From positions 1,116,001-1,180,000 of the forward strand of contig QLOH01000121.1 in NCBI GenBank assembly GCA_026901365.1: a stretch of 64,000 nucleotides of DNA. Reading direction: 5' to 3'. A program made the position numbers and the translations under genes. Source of the stretch: Sesbania bispinosa (taxonomy: Eukaryota; Streptophyta; Magnoliopsida; Fabales; Fabaceae). This document shows positions 55,548 through 64,000 of this stretch, one piece after another. Below the pieces are notes generated by a model. The model was not told the DNA's origin. It ran no database searches and saw only the letters and a program-made list of their open reading frames with translations. Numbering within the stretch: position 1 is the stretch's first letter; each line of letters begins with the position of its first letter.

Positions 55548-58500
55548 TCAAGGATGAAAAGATGGGAACTTCTTCTTCAAATCATAGTAAAACTCCCAGG
55601 TAGCATCCTCTGCCAATTGACGCTTCCATTTAACCAAAACCTTAGTCCACTGCTACTCCCTTCCTTCGAACTGTCATCCTATCTAGGATAGCTTCCGGTT
55701 CCTTGTCTGCCAACGCATCTTCTGATTGATATGACAGTGCACTTGAAACTGGGACCTTTCCCACATGTTTCTTAAGCTGTGAAATGTGAAAAACATCATG
55801 AACCTTGGACTGAGCTGGTAGTACAAGCTTATAAGCCCCAGCCCCAATTTTATCAATAATTCGATAGGGACCAAAATACTTAGGACTCAGTTTCATATTT
55901 CTCCTCCGAGCCACAAAAATTTGCCTATAGGGATGGAAGCTTAACATATACCATATCACCAATCTGATACTCCTTGTCAGTCCTGTGTTTATCAGCCTGT
56001 TGTTTCATTTCTTTCCTGGGCTCTTCTGAGGTGGAACTTCAACATCTTCAACATCTCTTCTCTCTTAAACAAACTTCTATCTACTAACTCAATCTTGGAC
56101 TGACCAAGCAAGATAAGGGAGATGTATGGGAGGAGGCTGGCTGTAGACAATCTCATATGGGGTATCCTTGGTAGCTGTGTGATAGGTGGTGTTGTACCAC
56201 CACTCGGCCATTGGCAACCATTTGCTCCACTGTTGAGGTGAGTCACAACACATACAACCTCAAGTATGTTTCAAGACACATATTTACCACTTCCGATTGG
56301 CCATCCATTTGAGGGTGATAGCTAGATGAAAGTTGAATCTGAACTCCCTGGAAAGCCATCAAATCCTGCCAGAATGTACTGACAAAGACAGGATCTCGGT
56401 CACTAGTGATTGTGCTTGGGAAACCATGCAACTTAAAAACTTGGTCCAAGAAAACCTGTGCCACATCACTTGCTGTATAAGGATGAGAAAGAGCCATGAA
56501 GTGAGCTGCCTTGCTCAATCTATCCACCACAACTAGAATGACTTGCTTCCGAAAAGACATAGGTAATCCTTCAATAAAATCCATAGTCACATGCTGCCAA
56601 ACTTGATCAGGAACTGGCAATGGTTGCAACAGTCCTGGACTAGCAACAGTAGAATACTTATTTTTCTGACATACATCACATTGTAGTACAAACCTCTTCA
56701 CATCAGTAGTTAAACCCTTCCAATGTAGCACAACTTTGATTCTTTGCATTGTTGCATTAATACCAGAATGACCACTAGCGCCTGAAGAATGCAACCACTG
56801 CAATAATTCTTCCCTCAACTTACTATCATTTCCAACCACTAACCTTACCTTTCTCCTTAATTCTTCATTGTGCCAAGTATAGTGTTTATGTACAATTGAG
56901 CCCTCTTGAATTTCTTTGATTAACTTCCTCAAACTCACATCAGTTAACCAAGTAGCCCTGATCTTATCAACCAAATCAGACTGCAATTGATAAGTACTCA
57001 AACTATGGCACTCTAACTCCTCAACCCTTGATAATGCATCAGCAACCACATTCTCATGCCCCTGCTTATATTCTATGGAAAAGTCAAACTCCATGAGATT
57101 TGCTAACCACTTCTGTTGAAACACAGTAGTGAGCCTTTGATCCAGCAAATACTTCAAGCTATAGTGATCAGTTTTTACAGTGAAATGCCTATTGAGAAGG
57201 TAGTGTCTCCACTTCTGAACTGCAAATACTACTGCCAGTAACTCCTTCTCATAAGTGGATAATGTCTGTTGTTGTGAATTCAATGTTCTGCTAATATAAG
57301 CAATAGGATGATGTTTCTGCATAAGACGGCCCCTATTCCATAACCTGAAGCATCAACCTCTACCATGAATTCTTTAGAGAAATCAGGTAATGCTAGAACT
57401 GGTGCACTACAGAGCAGGTTCTTGATTAACTGAAAAAGCCTCTTAGCCTTATCACTCCATACAAAACCATCCTTCTTAAGCATTTCAGTTAAAGGGCTTA
57501 GCCCACCACTCCCAAACCTCTTCACAAACCTCCTGTAATGACCCTGCTAAGCCTAAGAAGCCTCTTAATGGCTTGAGGTTCTGAGGCAATGGCCAGTTTC
57601 TCATGGCTTCAACTTTGGCCGGATCGGTAGAGACCCCTTCAGCAGAAATGAATGACCAAGGTATTCAACCTTGTTAACAACAAAGAACATTTAGATCTCC
57701 TAGCATACAAACTATTGCTCCTAAGAGTCAACAGTACTTACCTTAAATGATTCACATGACTCTCCAAATCCCTACTATATATCAATATATCATCAAAGAA
57801 AACTAGCAAAAAACTTCCTCAAAAATGATTGGAACACATAATTCATGAGGCCCTGAAAGTAGCTGGTGCATTTGATAAACCAAAGGGCATCACCACATAT
57901 TCAAAATGACCAGCATGTGTCCTAAAAGCAGTTTTTGGAACATCATCAAGAGCCATCCTCACCTGATTATAACCAGATCTCAAATCTATTTTAGAGAAGA
58001 TTGTAGATCCATGGAGTTCATCTAAAAGGTCATCCACCAAAGGAATGGGAAATTTATTCTTCACAGTGTTTTTATTCAACTCCCTATAATCCACACATAA
58101 CCTCCATGAGCCATCCTTCTTCCCAACCAACACCACTGGACTTGCATAGGGGCTACAACTGTTCTGAATCACACCCTTACTCAAATATTCCTGCACCAAA
58201 CTTATCTATTCATCCTTCTGATGCTTAGCATATCTGTAAGGTCTCTTATTAACAGGATTTGCTCCTTGCACAAGAGGAATCTTGTGATCATGCTCAGGTC
58301 TGAAAGGGGGGAGGGACTTAGGTTCTTGAAATACATCATCAAATTCAGTCAAGAGATCAACAATCCTAGGAGGCAGCTGGGGTTGATTGGCATGAGCAGT
58401 AAGGGATTGCAAACAATCCTTCTCCCCCTCCACAAAGATGTATCATGGATAAGTGGACCTCCCTCAGCTAAAACTTCCCAACCTGCTGTTTCCTTATAGT

Positions 58501-58990
58501 TTTAATTCCCCCTTGAGCAGAACCTCTAAGAACATGCCTTTTCCATTGATCTTAAATCCATCTGCAACTTTTCAAAATTCCAGACAATATCACCCAAAGT
58601 GACCACCATTCCAATGCCCAACACCAAATCATATCCACCCAGAGGAATAAGCATTATGTCGAAGTAAAAATAGTGTTTTGCAACCGCCATGTAAAATTCC
58701 TGACTATAGAGGAATAGGAAGTTTGTACCCATCAGCCACGGTAACATTAATAGGGTCCAAATCCTCTATTCTGCAACCAATCTTTTAGCAAATCCAATAT
58801 CTAAGAAGTTATGGGTACTACCACTATCAATTAGAATGTGAACAGGATGCTTTTGATAATGACCAGTAACACGCATGGTTTTGAAATTAGCCCCACCCTG
58901 ATAAAGCATGTACAGAAATTTGCAATTCGTCCGCATCAGAAAACTCAGCAAGCACACTAGGCTCCTCAACCGTTTCCTTGTCCTCAAGCA
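55548..58990 (-). pseudogene. pol of the Reina-like element (PR-RT-RH-INT-chromodomain), a few frameshifts
   Basis: Protease: HILIDSGSTHNFLD (about 58800-58850). RT: KKDGSWRLCVDYRELNKNT, FSKIDLRSGYNQVRM and FEYVVMPFGLSNAPATF (57843-58200), then FFDDILIYSRDLESHVNHL (about 57745-57805) after a frame change. RNase H to integrase is one open frame of 359 residues (56243-57322): YEKELLAVVFAVQKWRHYLL, then the zinc site HSSGASGHSG...CDVCQKNK, then catalytic-core words TMDFIEGLP, SDRDPVFVSTFWQDL and DGQSEVVN, so D, D and E are all present. The C-terminal part (55642-55962) leads to a chromodomain KVLVKWKRQLAEDATWEF with a stop at 55548. It needs at least five frame corrections. Confidence 0.85.
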
Positions 58991-58999
58991 CTTCTAACA

Positions 59000-59976
59000 C
59001 ATGCACCTGCAGTTTCTTGTGAGTTAAGCTTATGCTCATGGGAGTACGGTTCATCACAGAATAACACAACCCATTGGCTCTTCGTTCACTCATAAAGGCT
59101 AGGGTTAAGGTTTTACCATTCCTTGAACTTAGAAGTCGCAGTTTCCTTCTGAGAACTTGTACTAGGAATAGGTTTAGGGGCAGACACAGGTTTGACACCC
59201 AATAGACCTTTCTGATTCTTGACTATCCCAACATTGTGAGAAGATCCAGCAATATTCTTAGCATTGCTCAAGCTTGTAGGAGCATTGGCAGCTTCATACA
59301 TTCGAGCTATTGGAAAGCTCTCTGAACAGAAGTGGGATTAAACATTCTTCCCAACATCTGAATATCTTGTTTTAACCCACCTAAAAAGCAACTTAAAGTG
59401 TAATTCTAAGACAAAGATAAACGAGTGATAATAGAGTCAATTCCTCATGATATTCAACAACTGAAGATTTTCTGCCTAAGTTTCATCAACTCAGCCATGG
59501 GGTCGTCACAAACATCCCCAAATCTTGCAATTACCAACTGTGCATAATCCACCCAACACAGAGAAGAAACAATTTAGAGTTTTAGATAAAGCCGTTGTGC
59601 CATTGAAGAGCACGACCCTCTAAATGAACTATCGCTAATTGAACACGAATTGGGTCAGGGGTGTTGTCAATCGAGAAAAAATTGTTGCACTGATACAACC
59701 ACTGATTCACATTCTCACCATTAAATCTTGGAAAGTCAATGCGAGCAAGACGGGTACCACACGAATACGAACCGAAATTGCGACTCTCGTGACGATGCAT
59801 CCCTGTAGATCTGTGTAGATGCTGCTGTAAGAGGTCGTCCATGGTTTTCTTCAAAGATTCGCCCAATTGGTTCGCTGCATTGTACCTGCTAGCTCAGCCA
59901 AACGATTATCTAAACGAGATGAGAGACGCTCCTCCATTTCTTTCATCGCCTGAGCATTCCTTGTCGCTTCTGCCAT
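59000..59976 (-). pseudogene. gag of the Reina-like element, broken
   Basis: The ATG at 59976 is only about 25 bases after the primer site. MAEATRNAQAMKEMEERLSS runs until a frameshift near 59850; the core continues with IDFPRFNGENVNQWLYQCNN and HLEGRALQWHN (59582-59866). A decayed zinc-knuckle region (ERRANGLCYS) is near 59060-59090. Confidence 0.75.
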
Positions 59977-60000
59977 GGAAGAAGACTCCGAAATGGATCG

Positions 60001-60015
60001 AACAAGCTGATACCA
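60001..60015 (-). promoter_or_regulatory. Primer binding site of the Reina-like element
   Basis: The minus strand reads TTGGTATCAGCTTG, an initiator tRNA-Met type site with a changed 3' part (CAGCTT in place of CAGAGC), two or three bases inside the LTR. Confidence 0.75.
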
Positions 60016-60017
60016 AT

Positions 60018-60282
60018 TGTTGAGTTATTCTAGAACTAGGAAGATAAATCTTTGAAGGATCAGAATGGAAGGGAATCCAATAATTGAAGGTTCCGGTGGT
60101 GTTATTGAATTGAAGAAGAAGAATAAGAGAGAAGGTACAATTCATGAAAATTCTATACTGAGTAGTTTCTAACTAACTACTATTAATAGCTACTTAACCA
60201 CAAGCAGCTATAACTACCTAACTAACTACTGCTGACTCAGCATTTACAAATCTCAGCCACAATATTGAAAATACTCTTATCA
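60018..60282 (-). repeat. 5' LTR of the Reina-like element
   Basis: It is 265 bp and starts TGATAAGAGTATTTTC on the minus strand. It contains the words CTATTAATAGCTACTTAACC (forward) and TAGTTAGTTAG. Confidence 0.9.
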
Positions 60283-61000
60283 GAATCCCTTTGATTTGCT
60301 ACTGTTGAGTTCATTACTGCATAAACTTGATTTACAATTGATTCTGTAAAACCTCAATTGATACTCTAACCTTGTAAACACTATATCGTTTCTGTGTCTC
60401 CACATAGCTTCCAATGTAAAACCAAAAGTGAGATTTTGTCGAAACCTGGACTCCTTGGATCTTGTTGCTTGTAGATTGTCTAGGAGCCAATGGTGAAGGT
60501 TATTCTTGCTGAAAAATCTGCTGCAGTCCTGTCTAGTGAGAACCTTTCCATAAGCCTTTAATCTACTTGCAATCCCTGAATAGATGAATGTTTGTTTCTG
60601 GCTCTTGTCTGTATATAGCACATAGATCATCTGTAGCTAATCTTCTATTTTTCCTCTGAACATTTGTTAGAATGGAAAATGAGCTATTTGACAAATTAGT
60701 AAATGAATTCTTTGGGGCCCCTGCCAGGCCCAAATTCTGTTAAATAGTTGGATCCTCCTCACAGTAGTATTTTCTGTTAGATAATCATAAGCTGATTTAG
60801 TAGTTAACCAGCCCTCTGAATTCCCTTCCCAAGCTAATATATCATTGTTGCTGCCCGAAATAGGAGTAGGTTGTAATAGGACCTTATGACAGATTTCATC
60901 TGGTGGTAAATTCTGGAAATTGTTCTCTATCCCATTTCCCACATTGCGAAGCACAAATAGCCACCAAGCACAAATATGGCAATGCTAAAATAGTATTACT

Positions 61001-62227
61001 TGTTGACTGTTGTGTATAAGAACAATATTTTTGAAGGTAGCAAACTGTGATATCCCATATCTGCTCAATTAACAACCAATGACCCCCCCTCTTTTCCCCC
61101 AAACAAAATTACTCGTTGACTGTTATGTATTATGATCAGCTTTGTCAGGGAACTTCCCAAGTGTTTAGTCATTGGATATTTAAATGGACCTCAAGTGTAG
61201 TTTCATTTGTATTTTCTTTGTAGAACATTGCACTTCTCTAAGTTGGGTATATTTTTTTTGGTTGACAAAGTTTAAAATAGAACATAAGTTGAACTCTTGT
61301 AACCTAAATCACTTATTCGTCTATCCAGTTAATTATTTTAAAGGGATATTTTTTTCTACTACTATACTATTATATTCTTCTTTTGTCAATAGGAATTCAA
61401 GTTATTAATTTTAATATAGGTAAATTTGAAATTGCGAATGAGTCAATGCAGTTATTAAAACATTTTATATTTGGGATCTTATCAAGACATTTAACAATGT
61501 GATGTCTCTTCTAAGAAAATATTTGTACTTTTAGTAGTGTTTGGAATTTGGAAGTGCTTATATGTTAGCTAGTATCTTTCTCCATGCTTATTACTGTATG
61601 ATATCTACTAGCAAGCTTTCTGATTTACGTGTGTGCAGACAAGGTCGTCTTATTGAGGATAAGGCACGATACTATGCAGCTAACAGATCTATGGTGTGGG
61701 CTCTTATTCTAAGGTTCTGATACATAGACATGTGCTTTTTATTTTATTTTATTTTTTAGTGTTGTGGGTTGGTTGTTGGCTTGCTATTACTGTTATGATT
61801 TTCGTTTCTGTACAATGCTTTGATGGATTCATGAATGTTGTGGATGATATTGCCATTGTAGTTTTGTTACATAATACATGTTATCTGTTTAGGTTTGTTG
61901 ATTGTTGGTTGCCAGTTGGATACTTATTGATGGTTGTTATGCAGTAGAGATCGCTGCATGTGGCTTGCCATTAGTGTGTTAGTTAAAATGTTTTGCTACT
62001 AAATGTAAGTATGTGACCTCTTACTGAAAACATTTAAAACATTTTGTTTACTTTTATGGTGAAGTAAGCACACAGGGTCCCATATACTTTTTTTATTTAC
62101 TAGACACCTCTCTTTGCTTCTCTTTCTCAATTGTTATTTTCCCCTTTCTATTGACTTCTTTTGGCTTACTCTTAGTATTGAGGTGTTTAGAATGCATGAA
62201 TAGTTCTTTTTGAATAAAATTTTTGTC
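61001..62227. other. AT-rich DNA without a confirmed gene
   Basis: Nothing firm. At 61640-61712 an open stretch (GRLIEDKARYYAANRSMVWA) with AG before and a GT-like end could be an isolated exon; I do not recognise its family. The rest is T-rich. Confidence 0.3.
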
Positions 62228-62545
62228 CTATTCTTTGACTTCTTTCAACCCTTTAAGCATAAGTACACCCAGATCTGATTTTGATCCCTCAACTTTGCTA
62301 ATATCTGTCTCCCCCATCCAGATTCTACTAACCTCCATTGGTTTAGAGATAAGCCCACCTGATACATCAATGCAGATGACAGTTACCAACCCCATTGTCG
62401 TACAAGCTGATAAATCATTAAAAACTGCCTCTTGGTCTGAAACTACCTTATCATCTGGTATTTGAGAGAAATTGTAACCATAAGTGGCACTCCATGTTGT
62501 ACACATAGAATTACAATAGTTACAAGACCTGTTAAAATGCAGTCC
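62228..62545 (-). pseudogene. Autoinhibited Ca2+-ATPase-like fragment (ACA12/13-like)
   Basis: Minus-strand translation gives VQHGVPLMVTISLKYQM, then after a one-base frameshift DKVVSDQEAVFNDLSACTTM and VTVICIDVSGGLISKPMEVS. This follows the P-type ATPase order from the PEGLPLAVTL transmembrane motif through NxLSACxTMG to the phosphorylation site CxDKTGTLT. Here PEGLP reads QHGVP and DKTGT reads DVSGG: the aspartate is kept but the motif is not functional by known rules. Only about 100 of about 1000 residues are present. It is a gene fragment, not a gene. Confidence 0.65.
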
Positions 62546-62647
62546 TGTCTGGTTCGTTCAGGAATTTAATTCCTCATATATGCATCCTGTATTATCAATA
62601 CTTTGACTTGATTACATGAAAAAATACAGCTACCCCCTTTAATTCAG

Positions 62648-62747
62648 CACATATATATGTCAAAAAAACCTGCAATGCTTTTCTCCTTGGCCATGCAAGG
62701 AATCTTTCGAGGTTTCAAGGACACAACAACTCCTTTGTATGTCATTG
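62648..62747 (+). pseudogene. MATE transporter exon fragment (FRD3/DTX43-like)
   Basis: PAMLFSLAMQGIFRGFKDTT then TPLYVI is a strong match to a conserved segment of plant MATE efflux proteins of the FRD3 type, which normally export citrate. It ends at a GT donor (62748) and begins after a CAG (62645-62647), so it looks like one exon. No neighbouring exons were recognised on the plus strand. Confidence 0.55.
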
Positions 62748-62759
62748 GTAGGTTCTGTT

Positions 62760-64000
62760 CAATTGAGACTAATTAGAGACTGTTTGAATTGGTTTTGGTT
62801 TCATTGCAAAATCCAAATAAAATGTTAATGGGACCTTAGTGGTTTATATCCCATTTCTAGCTTGCGAGGACCTTAGTGGCTTTGATATTTACACCAGCAA
62901 TGGACCCCAACTATGTAAGTTGTTCCTTAATACACATATTTAGAGATAGGTTAAATAATTTATACTAGATATATATAAATGCTAAAAAAACAAAATTAAG
63001 ACAAACTTATAACTAATAATCAAAAGTCATATATATTAAGCTAAACACACAAGTTAATAAGAAGTCTATGAGTAATCAATTAAGTGAAGGAACCAAGAAG
63101 TGATATATATTAAATGCTATATTACTTATTCCAAAAATTATAATATCCTCTTTAGTCTATCAAATGTAGCATGTTGCACCTTTAACTACTATGATGCTAT
63201 TATAATATCCCTGATGCATGTTAGAATAATATGCATGTAGTTACTCAGTGAGAGAAGGAGTGTAATGTTGGTGTGTACTTAGAAATAATAAAGATTGACA
63301 GAATCAGAGTTTGCTTCACGGGTGTGGTGGCTTGGCTACTGTAGAGAGAGGTTGCAAGTTCAGAGGTAGAAGCAACAATAATCAACAACTCTTTAAGCAC
63401 TATGTACTTCCAAGAGTAGGTAAAAGAAAACTGAACCTTATATTTGGTATTGGACACCTTCTCACAACTTCTGTATCAATTTGATTCCTCCCAGTCTCAG
63501 CTCGGTGGTTAGTCCCTGTTCTTCCCTTCACAACTTTTTTTTTTCAAATTGTCTCTTTTCCATTTTCTGTTTACACAAAAAATAAAACTTAATCACTATT
63601 TGGGGTATTTAAGTATTGCTTAATCTATGCTTCGTTTTTGTTGAGTTGGCTGACTATATTTTGCTTTGCTTCAATTTTTTTTCATTTTTATTTATTTTTT
63701 GTTTGAGCTTATCTTAACTAGTAGAAGGAATTATACTTTTGTGCATACTGGTATAGGCACAAACTGATTTGCATGCTTTATTTAGGTTTTTCATAAATTA
63801 CATGGTCATTACTCATTATCTTTCTACGTGTTTATGCTCGATTATGACCAAATCTGTCACAGCCAACTTGAAAGCTTTCCTAGTTTTTTCCACTGTGTGA
63901 TTTTAAATTGAAGAAACTGATATCTGAGAACCTTAAAAGAAATTAAGTACTAAATTTTACTTCTCCCATGTTAAAAATAAATTATAAAAAATTCAGAATT
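62760..64000. other. AT-rich DNA, no gene recognised
   Basis: Non-coding as far as can be seen. A 70-codon minus-strand frame at 63245-63457 has no recognisable motif. Confidence 0.4.

Larger units (their letters stand above)
55254..60282 (-). mobile_element. Reina-like chromovirus (Ty3/gypsy), complete ends, TSD GAATC
   Basis: Short LTRs of 265-266 bp (55254-55519 and 60018-60282) start TGAT and end CAACA on the minus strand. GAATC flanks both ends (55249-55253, 60283-60287). Primer site 60001-60015, polypurine tract 55520-55532. The 5 kb size, short LTRs and a C-terminal chromodomain are typical of the Reina lineage. It sits in the LINE fragment. Confidence 0.9.
46834..61000 (-). pseudogene. 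LINE-type ORF C-terminus (zf-RVT plus RNase H), in three pieces
   Basis: Three segments read in order on the minus strand. 60288 to about 60975 gives a reverse-transcriptase zinc-binding-like domain (AWEGNSEGWLTTKSAYDYL, then RLATDDLCAIYR) and a linker with LTFGFTLEAMWRHRNDIVF. 54795-55253 starts with the RWFPPPEN motif and gives an RNase H domain (GLATCGVVISDGWGTFLVGF, GFRKLMFESDFLLAMKLI, HVFREANSVAD). 46834-46918 gives the last residues to a TAG stop. The breaks are a Reina-like element and a Tekay-like element. Stops replace tryptophan in at least three places (PEN*K, AEL*G, VAD*F), so it was also decaying on its own. Such domains occur in plant L1-type LINEs and in LINE-derived host genes. 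The polymerase part upstream is not seen. Confidence 0.75.

Noticed and set aside
61640..61712. Exon-like stretch encoding GRLIEDKARYYAANRSMVWA
   Set aside because: It is plausible as an exon, but I do not recognise the family and no neighbouring exons were seen; reported only as a note in the intergenic entry.
63245..63457. 70-codon minus-strand frame starting MSNTKY
   Set aside because: No motif or family, and the region is AT-rich; it is compatible with chance.

Overview
This window looks like a gene-poor, repeat-dense stretch of a flowering-plant nuclear genome. The evidence is split plant genes with GT-AG introns, Ty3/gypsy elements of at least five lineages (Athila-like, Tat/Ogre, Tekay-like, Reina-like and a gag-pro-only type), a Sirevirus-type Ty1/copia element, CACTA, PIF/Harbinger and LINE remnants, and several MITEs. 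A dicot is most likely. The abundance of Ogre-type elements would fit a legume, but that is an inference; I cannot name the species. I see no bacterial, organellar or CRISPR features.

Layout. 1-2668 is an Athila-like remnant whose 3' LTR is interrupted at 2669-8379 by a minus-strand, gag-pro-only Ty3/gypsy element. 8380-10880 holds a Tekay-like LTR plus scraps of gag, protease and RT, split by two MITEs. 11219-13375 and 30564-32854 are tandem copies of a two-exon pectin methylesterase gene on the minus strand, both with frameshifts. The 16 kb between them is filled by a Tat/Ogre pol fragment with LTR and leader (14466-20107), a 5'-truncated Sirevirus (20108-25219, minus), a short unassigned block, a CACTA element (25993-29502) with a perfect 3-bp target duplication, and a PIF/Harbinger transposase scrap.

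33321-33613 is a Stowaway MITE in the promoter of the second esterase copy; the first copy keeps the empty site. A lone CACTA-type end at 34200 is interrupted by a complete 12.2 kb Ogre-lineage element (34512-46715, minus) with 2.6 kb LTRs, a tRNA-Arg-type primer site and a perfect GACGC duplication, but no recognisable protein domains. Next comes the C-terminal part of a LINE-type ORF on the minus strand (zinc-knuckle-like plus RNase H domains), cut twice: by a Tekay-like chromovirus (46919-54789, plus, TSD TGGAG) and by a Reina-like chromovirus (55254-60282, minus, TSD GAATC). The last 3 kb is AT-rich and holds small fragments resembling a Ca2+-ATPase and a MATE transporter, in opposite orientations.

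How it fits together: the only host genes with near-complete architecture are the two pectin methylesterase copies, which would act on cell-wall pectin if functional. Everything else is transposable-element sequence at several nesting levels. No convincing new biological system was found. The most useful leads are the perfect inverted-repeat array in the Tekay-like LTRs, the non-coding Ogre derivative with tandem repeats in its 3' region, the conserved leader splice-acceptor in Ogre copies, and the different lesions of the two esterase copies.
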